Of a stretch of 64,000 nt of DNA, positions 34,904 to 44,038 are shown one piece after another; within the stretch, counting starts at the first letter, position 1, and each line of letters opens with the position of its first letter. This DNA is from an uncultured Eubacteriales bacterium. GTDB lineage: Bacteria; Bacillota; Clostridia; Oscillospirales; Acutalibacteraceae. Both the position numbers and the translations under genes were made by a program. Below the pieces are notes generated by a model, which searched no databases, had not been told where the DNA came from, and saw only the letters and a list, made by a program, of their open reading frames with translations. The stretch is from positions 1-64,000 of the forward strand of contig CAKSHJ010000001.1 in assembly GCA_934457095.1 (NCBI GenBank), read 5' to 3'.

Positions 34904-37357
34904 ATGAAGCGAGTTGTTGTTACCGGGTATGGCATTATAAATGCATTGGGTAAAAATGCACAAGAGGTAGAAAAGAAAATATTTAACGGTGAAAGCGGAT
35001 TGTGCGCAAAAATATTCCCCTCTGTTGACGGCGATTATAACGGCACCGTAGGAGAAATAAAAAATTTAAATGAAGTCGACCCTTTTTTTAAGGAAAACAA
35101 TGTACCTTACGACAGATGCGCCCAAATCGCTATTATGGCTGCCAAAGAGTGTTTGGAACACGCTAAAATTGAATATAGCGCCGAGGACCCCTACCGCCGA
35201 GGCGTTGCAATCGGTACTTCTTTGGGCGGTATGCTCAGCGGACAAACCTTTCATAGGCAATGGTTGTTTGACGGGCTGGAAAACGCCGATGAAAACTACC
35301 TGTATTTATATCCGTTGCACGCAATGGTGGATGTGATTGCAAAACAGCATCATTTTAAAGGGGTAAAAAACATAATTTCCACGGCTTGTGCCGCAAGCGG
35401 TAATATTGTAGGATACGGAAGTGACATGATTAAAAGCGGCAAGCACGATGTAATGCTTGTTGGCGGCGTTGACCCCCTATGTGTGTTTTCTTTTGCGGGC
35501 TTCACATCATTGAAAGCGTTGGATACAGAACCGTGTAAACCGTATAGTGTAAGCAGCGGTATCAACCTTGGTGAAGGCGGAGCGTTTTTACTTTTAGAGG
35601 AATACCATCATGCAAAAAAACGCGGAGCAACAATATACGCCGAGATTTTAGGGTACGGACTAAGCGCGGACGCATACCACCCAACCGCACCGGATTTGGG
35701 CGGCGGCGGCGCTTCCCGCGCCATGAATGCCGCTATCAAGCTATCCGGCATTCAAAAACAAGACGTATCCTATGTAAATGGTCACGGCACCGGAACAACT
35801 GCAAATGATAAAGCAGAACGTTCCGCATTCAAAACAGTATTCGGCGATAAAAGTTCCGATATACCGCTAAGTAGCATCAAAGGAGCAATCGGACATTGTC
35901 TGGGTGCCGCCGGAGCCGAAGAATGCGTTGTATCTGTTATGGCCTTGAATAATGGACTTTTACCGCCAACAGTCAATTTTAAAAGTGATGTGCAATCTCC
36001 AATCAATTTAGTTCCAAACGTTGCCCAAAAGCATGCTTGCAGTGTAATTTTATCTAACTCCTTTGCCTTTGGCGGAAACAACTGCTGTTTGGCCTTAGGC
36101 AAAGAATCTACCGTCCGCAATATGCCGCCTGATAAAAATAATAAAATTGTAATCACCGGTATGGGGTGTTGCGGTGTCGGCGGCGAAAACCTTGAAGAAT
36201 TATGGAACACCTTCTCCTCCAGGAATGTACATATTTGCAATTACGAATCAAGCACATCAAAGTGTAATCAAGTCGGAAGCATGCCGAATGTTGATTGGAA
36301 AAAATACATTCCCGGCAAAGTAATCCGAAGAATTGATGAAGTAACAAAACTGGCTATGGCCGCCGGCAAGCAGGCATTGAACCACGGTAAACTGACTGTC
36401 ACCAGAGATAATACCGAAAGAATCGGCGTTATCTACGCTACCGGAACCGGCCCGCTGGGCACCATTGTGAATATTGATCAGAGCATTGCTCTAAACGGTA
36501 TCGGCTCTATCAATCTATCTGATTTTCCCAATAGCGTTATCAACGCTGCTCCCGGAAACTTCTGTATCGCCAATATGCTGAAAGGACCAACCTCAACCTT
36601 GTCCTCGGGTACTGCTTCTTTTTTAATTGCCTTCGATTATGCTACCGAACTTTTACATTCCGATATGGCGGATGCCGTTGTTATGATTGGTGCCGATGAA
36701 TGCAACGAAGCGTTGATTATGGGAAACGATAAGGTAAATCTGTTATCCAGAACCAAATTTTCTCCGTTCTCAAAGGCAGCCGATGGCATGGTGCTCTCCC
36801 CCGGCGCAGTTGCTGTCATATTAGAAACCGAAGAGCACGCTGTTAAACGCAATGCAAATATTTACGCAACCGTAAAAGGGTATTCTTCTACTTCTGACAA
36901 TTACCGCCTGGGTACAGTCTCCCCCAACGGCGACGAATTGTATGAATGCGTAAAAAGAGCGATTGCAGACAGCAACGCCGAAACGATCGATTTATATATC
37001 AATGCGGCAATGGGCATTCCCGACTGCGACAATGCAGATATCAACGCAATCAAAAAACTGATTTCTGACAGACTGCTGAAACAAGACATTGATTGCTCCA
37101 TGGTTTCTCCAATGCTGGGTATTGCCTCCGGAACAAATGCAGGATACGGGTTGCTTGCCGCTTTATATTCCTTTATAAAACAAGAGGTCATCGGATTACC
37201 AAATGGGCTTGGGCATCTGAAAGAAGAAATGTCCGGTCATTATAGCAAAACAAACAAGCAAAAGGCAATCAAAACCGCCTGTATCAGTACCATAGCCTTG
37301 GGCGGCTCATACTCCTCTCTTATTTTAGAAAAATATGAAACCGATTTTAGCTCTTGA
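34904..37357 (+). CDS. Fused ketosynthase / chain-length-factor-like protein
   Basis: An 817-residue fusion of two FabF-type domains. Domain 1 (1-400) has the complete triad: Cys162 in STACAAS, His294 in NGHGTGT and His331 in GAIGHCLGAAG. Domain 2 (about 412-810) keeps the fold (VITGMGCCGVGGENLEELW, the IGADE turn) but the active Cys is replaced by Ser567 in STLSSGT, and the HGTGT loop is lost. This is the division of labour of KS-alpha and KS-beta in type II polyketide synthases, here on one chain. It would set chain length and condense malonyl units. RBS AAAGGAG. Confidence 0.9.
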   Translation: MKRVVVTGYGIINALGKNAQEVEKKIFNGESGLCAKIFPSVDGDYNGTVGEIKNLNEVDPFFKENNVPYDRCAQIAIMAAKECLEHAKIEYSAEDPYRRGVAIGTSLGGMLSGQTFHRQWLFDGLENADENYLYLYPLHAMVDVIAKQHHFKGVKNIISTACAASGNIVGYGSDMIKSGKHDVMLVGGVDPLCVFSFAGFTSLKALDTEPCKPYSVSSGINLGEGGAFLLLEEYHHAKKRGATIYAEILGYGLSADAYHPTAPDLGGGGASRAMNAAIKLSGIQKQDVSYVNGHGTGTTANDKAERSAFKTVFGDKSSDIPLSSIKGAIGHCLGAAGAEECVVSVMALNNGLLPPTVNFKSDVQSPINLVPNVAQKHACSVILSNSFAFGGNNCCLALGKESTVRNMPPDKNNKIVITGMGCCGVGGENLEELWNTFSSRNVHICNYESSTSKCNQVGSMPNVDWKKYIPGKVIRRIDEVTKLAMAAGKQALNHGKLTVTRDNTERIGVIYATGTGPLGTIVNIDQSIALNGIGSINLSDFPNSVINAAPGNFCIANMLKGPTSTLSSGTASFLIAFDYATELLHSDMADAVVMIGADECNEALIMGNDKVNLLSRTKFSPFSKAADGMVLSPGAVAVILETEEHAVKRNANIYATVKGYSSTSDNYRLGTVSPNGDELYECVKRAIADSNAETIDLYINAAMGIPDCDNADINAIKKLISDRLLKQDIDCSMVSPMLGIASGTNAGYGLLAALYSFIKQEVIGLPNGLGHLKEEMSGHYSKTNKQKAIKTACISTIALGGSYSSLILEKYETDFSS

Positions 37358-37378
37358 GCAATCAATGAGGTGAAAGCA

Positions 37379-37729
37379 ATGGATTTTCAACAAACAATTA
37401 TCGTAGGACCCACAGATACAGATTCTTATAACATTATTCACCATCCGCAATATTTTATCTGGATTGAGAAAGCAATTTTTGAATGGCTCCTCTCGAATTA
37501 TGATAATATTGAACATTCAACCTATAAAATTGATAAATTTCAATGTAAATTTCTGTCTCCCGGCAACCTGTATGACAGATTAACCCTATACCTGCGGTAT
37601 AAAGGTAAAAAGATATTGCACGATGGCGCCAATATGAAATTTCAGACCAAAATCATAAACCAAAGAACGAGAAGTCCGATTATTGAAGCAGACTTTTTTG
37701 TAAAGCTTACAGGTGAAAGTTATGCGTAA
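37379..37729 (+). CDS. Hotdog-fold thioesterase, YbgC/4HBT-like
   Basis: A 116-residue 4HBT protein. GPTDTDSYNIIHHPQYFIWIEKA (about 10-32) is the canonical family segment with the catalytic Asp in TDTD, so an active thioesterase is likely. ATG at 37379 follows GAGGTG; the GTG nine bases earlier is part of that site. Probable role: release of the chain from ACP or CoA. Confidence 0.8.
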   Translation: MDFQQTIIVGPTDTDSYNIIHHPQYFIWIEKAIFEWLLSNYDNIEHSTYKIDKFQCKFLSPGNLYDRLTLYLRYKGKKILHDGANMKFQTKIINQRTRSPIIEADFFVKLTGESYA

Positions 37730-39023
37730 ACAACCGCTTAAACAGTATATTTTAGTGGGCTCCGCGCTGTTCAATTGGAGCGAAACCCAAAGAATGGTAG
37801 AAATTTCTGACGAACTCTATCAAAGAGGTTACGAAATCGTATTCATCGGACAGGGAAAGTACGATTATCTCTTAAATGGTAAACCTTATATTCGGGAAAT
37901 ATTACCATATGACTCTGTATGGTATACACCCGAACGAATTTCTATGATGTTAGGTATGGATCGATACGGTATCAATTATGCAACCTTAGACGAGATAAAA
38001 AACATGGTGTTGCAAGAGCGGGGATTAATCGATAAATATAAACCGGCCGCAATCTTAACCGGATACAGAACATCCTTGACTATCTCGGCAAAACTTTGCA
38101 AAATTCCGATTGTTTGGTGTTTATCAGCCGCATTATCTAAAATATATCTTACCAATATTGCACAAACGGCCGAGCAGGTTCAAAAATTGAAACGAAACAC
38201 AACATTGTCTTATCAAGATATTCGCCGCTTATTTGAAGATAAAATTGCTTGCAGCAGACTTTTAGGCCCCTGCAAAGCCCACACTGCGTGGAACACCTTT
38301 TTAGCAAACAACGGTCTGCCTCCCCTATCGTGCGACCTGGATATTTACACCGGTGATCTAAACCTGATGTCAGACGCGGCAGAATTATTTAAAAATCTCC
38401 CGCAAACAGACAGGTATAAATTTATCGGCCCCATTTTAAACAATCAATATATTCCAATGCCGGCCTTTGTTCCCCAAATATTGAAAAAAAATCCCGAAAG
38501 AAAAAAAGTGCTGATTTCCATCGGCTCTACCGGAACAAGAGAATCCCTGTTGAAAATACTCGACTCCACACTCAGTTTTGATTGTGATTTTTTCGTATCC
38601 GTAATCGGTGTATTAACTGAAAAAGACCTTGTAAAATATCCCGAAAACTATTATTTCTGTGAGAAATTCCCGCTGATTGATATCTGTCAAAAATGTGACG
38701 CTGCAATGATTCACGGAGGTCAGGGCACCGTATATGCCACTATCGCCGGACAATGCCCTTTTATTTCCCTGCCGTCCACCTTTGAACAACGCAAAAATAT
38801 AGAAAACATCCTGAATCACTACAAGTGCGGAGAAATCATACGACCATATGAAATGAATGCCCAGAGCATCAAAAAAGCATTGCAAAATCTTTTAGAAGTA
38901 CCCGACTATCAAAATCAGATTAACAAACTTCATGAACATCTTTGTAAATATTTTACCAATACCAGATTATCTGTTATATCCGCTGCAGATTATATCGAAA
39001 AATTGATAAATCAAGTTGCCTAA
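37722..39023 (+). CDS. UDP-glycosyltransferase-like (GT-B) enzyme
   Basis: A 433-residue GT-B enzyme. The nucleotide-sugar-binding C-terminal part has SIGSTGTRESLL and MIHGGQGTVYATIAGQCPFISLP (about 330-352), like macrolide/UDP-glucosyl transferases of family 1. The ATG at 37722 has AGGTGA upstream and overlaps the thioesterase gene by eight bases. It would glycosylate the cluster product or a carrier; the sugar is unknown. Confidence 0.82.
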   Translation: MRKQPLKQYILVGSALFNWSETQRMVEISDELYQRGYEIVFIGQGKYDYLLNGKPYIREILPYDSVWYTPERISMMLGMDRYGINYATLDEIKNMVLQERGLIDKYKPAAILTGYRTSLTISAKLCKIPIVWCLSAALSKIYLTNIAQTAEQVQKLKRNTTLSYQDIRRLFEDKIACSRLLGPCKAHTAWNTFLANNGLPPLSCDLDIYTGDLNLMSDAAELFKNLPQTDRYKFIGPILNNQYIPMPAFVPQILKKNPERKKVLISIGSTGTRESLLKILDSTLSFDCDFFVSVIGVLTEKDLVKYPENYYFCEKFPLIDICQKCDAAMIHGGQGTVYATIAGQCPFISLPSTFEQRKNIENILNHYKCGEIIRPYEMNAQSIKKALQNLLEVPDYQNQINKLHEHLCKYFTNTRLSVISAADYIEKLINQVA

Positions 39024-39048
39024 AACGAGCGAACGGGGACTGAGTATA

Positions 39049-40110
39049 ATGAAAAAAGTCTTATTAATCAATGGAAGTCCTAAGGGAAAAAACAGTAATA
39101 CCCGAAAACTGGCTCTGACCTTTTTGGATGGTCTGAATAAAAACAATCAATACCAAATTGATGAAATCATATGTTCGCAAGCGAATATACAGGATTGCAA
39201 AGGTTGTTTTTATTGCTGGAAAAACGAAGAGGGAAACTGCTCCATAGAAGACGATATGCAAACATATTTAAAAAAATATATCGATGCCGACATCATTGTC
39301 TGGAGCTTCCCGAATTATTTCCACGGAATCCCTTCCACCGCTAAAAAATTCATGGATCGCCTCCTCCCCATGTATTACCCTTGGTTAGAAAAAAAAGGTG
39401 CAGCGCAAACAGAACATCCTTGCAAGTATGATTTCCGTAATAAAAATATCATATTATTCTGTTGCTGCGGATATTACAATGTAAATCATAATACAGAAGC
39501 TCTCCGGAAACAGTTTGAGCTGCTTTACCATTCATACGACGCTGTTTTCTTTCCGGAAGGGCAGCTCTTGGCAAATGATTTTTTAAATTATTATGCAAAG
39601 GATTATTTTTCCGCTTTATATTCCGCCGGTTGCGAATACGCCGCAACTTTCAAGATTTCTAACGAATCTCAAACCATATTGAATAAACCTCTTTTGGCAA
39701 TTGACCAATTTATTTCATATGTCAATACCACCGCTATCGTCAAAAGTAAAAATATGACAATGCAAGAATATATGTTGAAAAAGGAGCGGGCGTTTTTTCA
39801 GTGCATGGCATTAACTTACAACCCCTCTGTATTACAGGTAGACCAATCTGTATTAGAAATCCAAATTGTCGATCATCCCTATGTCTGTCAGTTGCATCTT
39901 GATAAAAAACAATGCCTGCTTGTTGAAGATAAAGCGCTATTTTTACCGTATCGGCTAAAAGTAATTACCAACCTTTCCCTTTTTACATCCAGACCTCAAT
40001 TGGCAACAGCTACGGTTTCAAAATCCGGCCAACCGGATTTTAACACATTGATTCATTTGATAAACAAAATGGAAAAAAAGGGGATTACAAAAGAAATGAA
40101 ATTGGATTAA
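39049..40110 (+). CDS. NAD(P)H-dependent FMN reductase / flavodoxin-fold protein with C-terminal extension
   Basis: A 353-residue protein. Residues 1-190 form a flavodoxin-like FMN domain (LLINGSPKGKNSNTRKLA phosphate loop, CKGCFYCW cysteine motif). The remaining 160 residues are a separate region not recognised. The start MKKVLL is chosen over an 11-residue longer frame. It could carry out a redox tailoring step; that is inference. Confidence 0.78.
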   Translation: MKKVLLINGSPKGKNSNTRKLALTFLDGLNKNNQYQIDEIICSQANIQDCKGCFYCWKNEEGNCSIEDDMQTYLKKYIDADIIVWSFPNYFHGIPSTAKKFMDRLLPMYYPWLEKKGAAQTEHPCKYDFRNKNIILFCCCGYYNVNHNTEALRKQFELLYHSYDAVFFPEGQLLANDFLNYYAKDYFSALYSAGCEYAATFKISNESQTILNKPLLAIDQFISYVNTTAIVKSKNMTMQEYMLKKERAFFQCMALTYNPSVLQVDQSVLEIQIVDHPYVCQLHLDKKQCLLVEDKALFLPYRLKVITNLSLFTSRPQLATATVSKSGQPDFNTLIHLINKMEKKGITKEMKLD

Positions 40111-40141
40111 TGCAACAGAGCAAAAGAGAGGTGTAAAAAAT

Positions 40142-41068
40142 ATGTTAGAAGATTTTAAAGTAATCACTCCGCTTATAAAACTAAAAAGCTTCAAAAACAA
40201 CGACGCACGCATCAAACTGGAGGGAAGCAACCTCTATGGCAGTGCAAAAGACAGAACCGCCATCTACGGTTTATCTAAATTGCTTGAACAAGGCCTTATC
40301 TCCAAAGATACCGAAATTGTAGAAAGTTCATCCGGTAATATGGGGGTTGCTCTTGCCGCCGTCGGCGCCCACCTAAACCTCAAAATTACCATTATGATTG
40401 ATGATTCCATCTCAAAACTGAATGAATTCCTGATAAAAGCCTACGGCGCTAAAACCATAAAAATTACAGAGGCGGACGAAAACGGCAGTTACTTGAAAAA
40501 CCGCTTGCAAGCTGTAAAAGAATATACCGCGCAACGAAAAAACGTCTATTGGTTCAATCAATACGGAAACCCCTTGGTTGTAGAGGCCTATAAAGAAACC
40601 ATCGGCAAAGAGATTATCAAACAATTCCCAAACGTCGATTATGTTTTTATCGCCGTTTCCAGCGGCGGAACCATAGCCGGTATTTCTCAGGCCGTTCATG
40701 AATACAACAAAGCAATCAAAGTGATTGCTGTAGATATCGAAGGTTCCAAAATCTTTGATCCGGCAACAAAAAAAATCAAACGGTTTATCGGCATCGGCTC
40801 AAGCATCAGAACAGATAATTTCTTGCGCGCAAGCATTGACGACAAAATCATCGTCAGCGAACAAGATTCGATTCAAGCCCTGTTTTCCATGGTAAAAGAT
40901 GAACAGCTTTGTTTGGGCGCTTCATCCGGTTGCGTAGTTTGCGGAGCAAAACAATACATGAAATTACATAATATCCGCAATAAAAAAATCGTAATCGTTT
41001 CGCACGACCGCGGCGAACGCTACTTTACAAATTTATATAGCCAATATCCGGAGTTTCTATTTGAATAA
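40142..41068 (+). CDS. Cysteine-synthase-family PLP enzyme, SbnA-like
   Basis: A 308-residue fold-II PLP enzyme. The PLP lysine is in GSAKDRTA (about residue 38), the substrate loop is ESSSGNMG and the phosphate loop is SSGGTIAG. It is followed seven bases inside by an ornithine-cyclodeaminase-family gene. That pair is the signature of SbnA/SbnB, which make L-2,3-diaminopropionate from O-phosphoserine and glutamate. An ordinary cysteine synthase would not need that partner. Confidence 0.82.
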   Translation: MLEDFKVITPLIKLKSFKNNDARIKLEGSNLYGSAKDRTAIYGLSKLLEQGLISKDTEIVESSSGNMGVALAAVGAHLNLKITIMIDDSISKLNEFLIKAYGAKTIKITEADENGSYLKNRLQAVKEYTAQRKNVYWFNQYGNPLVVEAYKETIGKEIIKQFPNVDYVFIAVSSGGTIAGISQAVHEYNKAIKVIAVDIEGSKIFDPATKKIKRFIGIGSSIRTDNFLRASIDDKIIVSEQDSIQALFSMVKDEQLCLGASSGCVVCGAKQYMKLHNIRNKKIVIVSHDRGERYFTNLYSQYPEFLFE

Positions 41069-41096
41069 ACAAAAATTTCAGAAAGGAAAATATCTT

Positions 41097-42092
41097 ATGT
41101 CAAATCATATTTTGGTATTAGGTGCAAACCAAATAAAATCCGCTTTGAACGCTAAGGAATCCGAAATCACTGAAATTGTAAAAAATACATATTTGCTTCA
41201 CCATCTTGGCAAAACCTCATTACCTCACTCCATCTTTTTACGCTTTCCGGACAATGAAAAAAACCGCATTATCGGGTTACCGGCATATATCGGAGGAAAC
41301 GAGAATATCGCCGGATTAAAATGGATTTCATCCTTCCCCGAAAATATTGAACACAATATTGAGCGGGCCTCCGCCGCCATTTTTTTAAATGAAATGTCCA
41401 CCGGCAGAGTGAAAGCCGTATTGGAAGGCTCCATCATCAGTTCTAAAAGAACCGCTGCAAGCGCCGCATTAGCAGCCCGGCATCTCCATGCAAATTATGA
41501 CGAAAACACCATCGGCCTCGTTGGCTGCGGCAGAATCAATCAGGAAATCCTGCTATTCGTTTCCAATATTTTTCAAAACATAAGCAAAGTTTATCTTTAT
41601 GATTTATCAGACAAACGCATGGAGCATTTCATTTCCTGGCACCAAAATACAAAGTTCACATTTGAAAAATGCCAGAATATCGAGCAACTGTTCACCAAAA
41701 CAAAGCTTGTTTCTTTTGCAACAACAGCCGGCGTTCCCTTTCTGGAGAAAATCGATGCAATCACACCCGAACACACCGTGCTTGGCATCTCTCTAAGAGA
41801 CCTTGCTCCCTCAATCATCGAAAAATCCTACAACATTGTAGATGATTTTGAACATGTTTGCCGCGAACGCACCTCCATCCATCTCACCTATCAAAAACTG
41901 AACCGCCGTGATTTTGTAGCCGGAAGCATCGCCGACGTCCTGAACAAAAAGATTGCCGCGCGAGAAAATGATAAACCTGTGATATTCAGTCCCTTTGGTC
42001 TGGGCGTTTTAGACCTTTCCCTTGCAAATTACATCTATCAATCCGCAATTCAAAATCATTCCGGAACTGTCGTAGAGAATTTTTTGCCATAG
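41097..42092 (+). CDS. Ornithine-cyclodeaminase-family dehydrogenase, SbnB-like
   Basis: A 331-residue protein of the OCD/mu-crystallin family. The NAD-binding segment GLVGCGRINQEILLF is at about 142-156, and the substrate loop with ARHLHA precedes it. SbnB oxidatively splits the SbnA product into diaminopropionate and 2-oxoglutarate. ATG at 41097 has AAAGGA upstream. It is coupled to the SbnA-like gene. Confidence 0.82.
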   Translation: MSNHILVLGANQIKSALNAKESEITEIVKNTYLLHHLGKTSLPHSIFLRFPDNEKNRIIGLPAYIGGNENIAGLKWISSFPENIEHNIERASAAIFLNEMSTGRVKAVLEGSIISSKRTAASAALAARHLHANYDENTIGLVGCGRINQEILLFVSNIFQNISKVYLYDLSDKRMEHFISWHQNTKFTFEKCQNIEQLFTKTKLVSFATTAGVPFLEKIDAITPEHTVLGISLRDLAPSIIEKSYNIVDDFEHVCRERTSIHLTYQKLNRRDFVAGSIADVLNKKIAARENDKPVIFSPFGLGVLDLSLANYIYQSAIQNHSGTVVENFLP

Positions 42093-42138
42093 CTATCCTT
42101 GAATGCTCCAATCATTTTTCAAAGAAAGGAATTCCAAT

Positions 42139-43059
42139 ATGAACGATATCATTACAGTATCCTGCTTAAAAAAGTCCTTCGGAAAAACGCAGGCCGTCAA
42201 AGGCATTGATTTTTCCGTAAAAAAAGGAAGCCTATTCGCCTTTTTAGGGCCCAACGGCGCAGGAAAATCAACAACCATTGATATTTTGTGCACCTTAACC
42301 CAATATGACGCCGGAAAAATTTCCATCGCCGGGTTCGACTTAGCGCACCAACCCGACCAAATCCGCAAAAATATCGGCGTTGTGTTCCAGGACAATTTAT
42401 TGGACAAAAAATTGTCCGTAAAAGAAAACCTGATGATAAGAGCAGGCTTTTACCACAAAAAAACCGCCGAACAAAAAACAGCGGTAGCGCAAGCGGCACA
42501 ATACGCCGAAGTGGAAGATTTCATGAAAAAGAACTACGCCTCCTTGTCCGGCGGGCAGCGCCGCAGAGTAGACATCGCACGGGCGCTTCTGAATACCCCA
42601 AAAATTCTTTTTCTGGACGAGCCCACCACCGGCCTGGACCCGCAAACCCGCAAGCATATCTGGGAGACCATAGAGCGCCTGCAAAAAGAAAACGACATGA
42701 CCATATTCTTAACCACGCATTACATGGAGGAAGCCGCAAAGGCCGACTATGTTGTGATTATGGACGACGGTCTGATCGTCGCGCAGGGAACGCCCTATGA
42801 ATTAAAAGAAAAATACAGCTCCGAGCATATTAAAATCAAACCAAAACCGCACAAAGAAGCCGAACTAAAAACCTATCTGGACCAAAACAATCTGGAATGG
42901 ACCGAAATCGCAGAATTTATCGACGTAAAAATTCACTCTACCATCGACGCGGTTTCTATTTTGCAGCCGGTGCTGGAACTACTGGAAAGCTTTGAAGTTC
43001 TATACGGCACGATGGACGATGTATTTTTGAATATTACCGGAAAGGAGATTCGGGAATGA
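42139..43059 (+). CDS. ABC exporter ATP-binding protein (DrrA-like)
   Basis: A 306-residue ABC ATPase. Walker A GPNGAGKST (about 38), signature LSGGQRRRVDIARAL, Walker B ILFLDEPTTGLDP and a C-terminal extension are typical of drug/antibiotic exporters of the DrrA type. AAAGGA lies before the ATG. It is coupled by ATGA to a permease. Confidence 0.93.
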   Translation: MNDIITVSCLKKSFGKTQAVKGIDFSVKKGSLFAFLGPNGAGKSTTIDILCTLTQYDAGKISIAGFDLAHQPDQIRKNIGVVFQDNLLDKKLSVKENLMIRAGFYHKKTAEQKTAVAQAAQYAEVEDFMKKNYASLSGGQRRRVDIARALLNTPKILFLDEPTTGLDPQTRKHIWETIERLQKENDMTIFLTTHYMEEAAKADYVVIMDDGLIVAQGTPYELKEKYSSEHIKIKPKPHKEAELKTYLDQNNLEWTEIAEFIDVKIHSTIDAVSILQPVLELLESFEVLYGTMDDVFLNITGKEIRE

Positions 43060-43916
43060 GACAGATGACCATACGGAACCTGAAAATATTTTTTAAAAAT
43101 AAAGGCGGTGTATTCTTTTCGCTTTTGGGCGTAATTATTATTTTCAGCCTGTTCATCCTCTTCATCGGGGACGCCATCACCGAGGGCATGGACTTTTTAG
43201 AAAACGCCGACGTCATTATGAACGCATGGATGGTTGCCGGTATGCTGGCCTCCTCCGCAATCACAACCAGTATGGGCGCGTATGCGGTAATGGTAAGCGA
43301 CAGAGAGCAAAAATGCATTAAAGATTTCTACTCCTCCCCCATCAAAAGAAGCAGCGTCACAGCAAGCTACATGTGCACCGGTTTCATCATCAGCGTAATC
43401 ATGTCCCTGGTTACGTTCGCCTTCGGAGAAATCTATATGCTGGCAACCGGCGGCGGCCTGTTCTCCTTTGTCACCATCCTCAAAGTCATCGGCGTAATTT
43501 TTCTTTCCTGCTTTGCCTCCAGCGCCATCGTATCCTTTATCATCTCCTTTGTAAAAACAAACAGCACCTTCACGGTCGTCAGCACCGTTTTGGGCACGCT
43601 CATCGGTTTTTTGGTCGGCGCATACCTGTGCGTAGGAAACCTGCCCGAAGGCGTACAATGGGTCGTAAAATGCTTCCCCTGCGCGCACGCGGCGGTATTA
43701 TTCCGCCAACTTCTCATGGGCAGCGCTATGGCAACCGGCTTTGCAGACTTACCAAACGAAGCCCTGTCCGAATTTGAAAACACCGTCGGCGCTACCTTTA
43801 CCTATGGAGACTGGATCGCGCAACCGTGGCTGCACATATTGGTCTTGGTCGGAACCGGCGTCATCTTCTATCTATTAGCAATTTTAAACATGTCCCGCAA
43901 AGCCAAAAAGTATTGA
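43056..43916 (+). CDS. ABC-2 type exporter permease (DrrB-like)
   Basis: A 286-residue protein with six membrane segments and the ABC-2 fold (MRNLKIFFKNKGGVFFSLLG start). Together with the ATPase it forms an exporter suited to lipids or antibiotics, the likely exit for the cluster product. Followed by a strong terminator. Confidence 0.9.
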   Translation: MRQMTIRNLKIFFKNKGGVFFSLLGVIIIFSLFILFIGDAITEGMDFLENADVIMNAWMVAGMLASSAITTSMGAYAVMVSDREQKCIKDFYSSPIKRSSVTASYMCTGFIISVIMSLVTFAFGEIYMLATGGGLFSFVTILKVIGVIFLSCFASSAIVSFIISFVKTNSTFTVVSTVLGTLIGFLVGAYLCVGNLPEGVQWVVKCFPCAHAAVLFRQLLMGSAMATGFADLPNEALSEFENTVGATFTYGDWIAQPWLHILVLVGTGVIFYLLAILNMSRKAKKY

Positions 43917-43927
43917 TTTATAAAATA

Positions 43928-43978
43928 AGATGCTATTTGGCTGTGAAAAGCAGCAAATAACGTCTTATTTTTATTTTC
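43928..43978 (+). terminator. Terminator of the main biosynthetic operon
   Basis: AAGATGCTATTTGGCTG pairs with CAGCAAATAACGTCTT (one bulge, one G-T pair), then TTTTTATTTT. Confidence 0.85.
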
Positions 43979-44038
43979 ATAAACACAAAGCCGGCAGGCA
44001 TAGTTTTTTAAAGCCACTAAAGAAACGGAGGGAACTGT

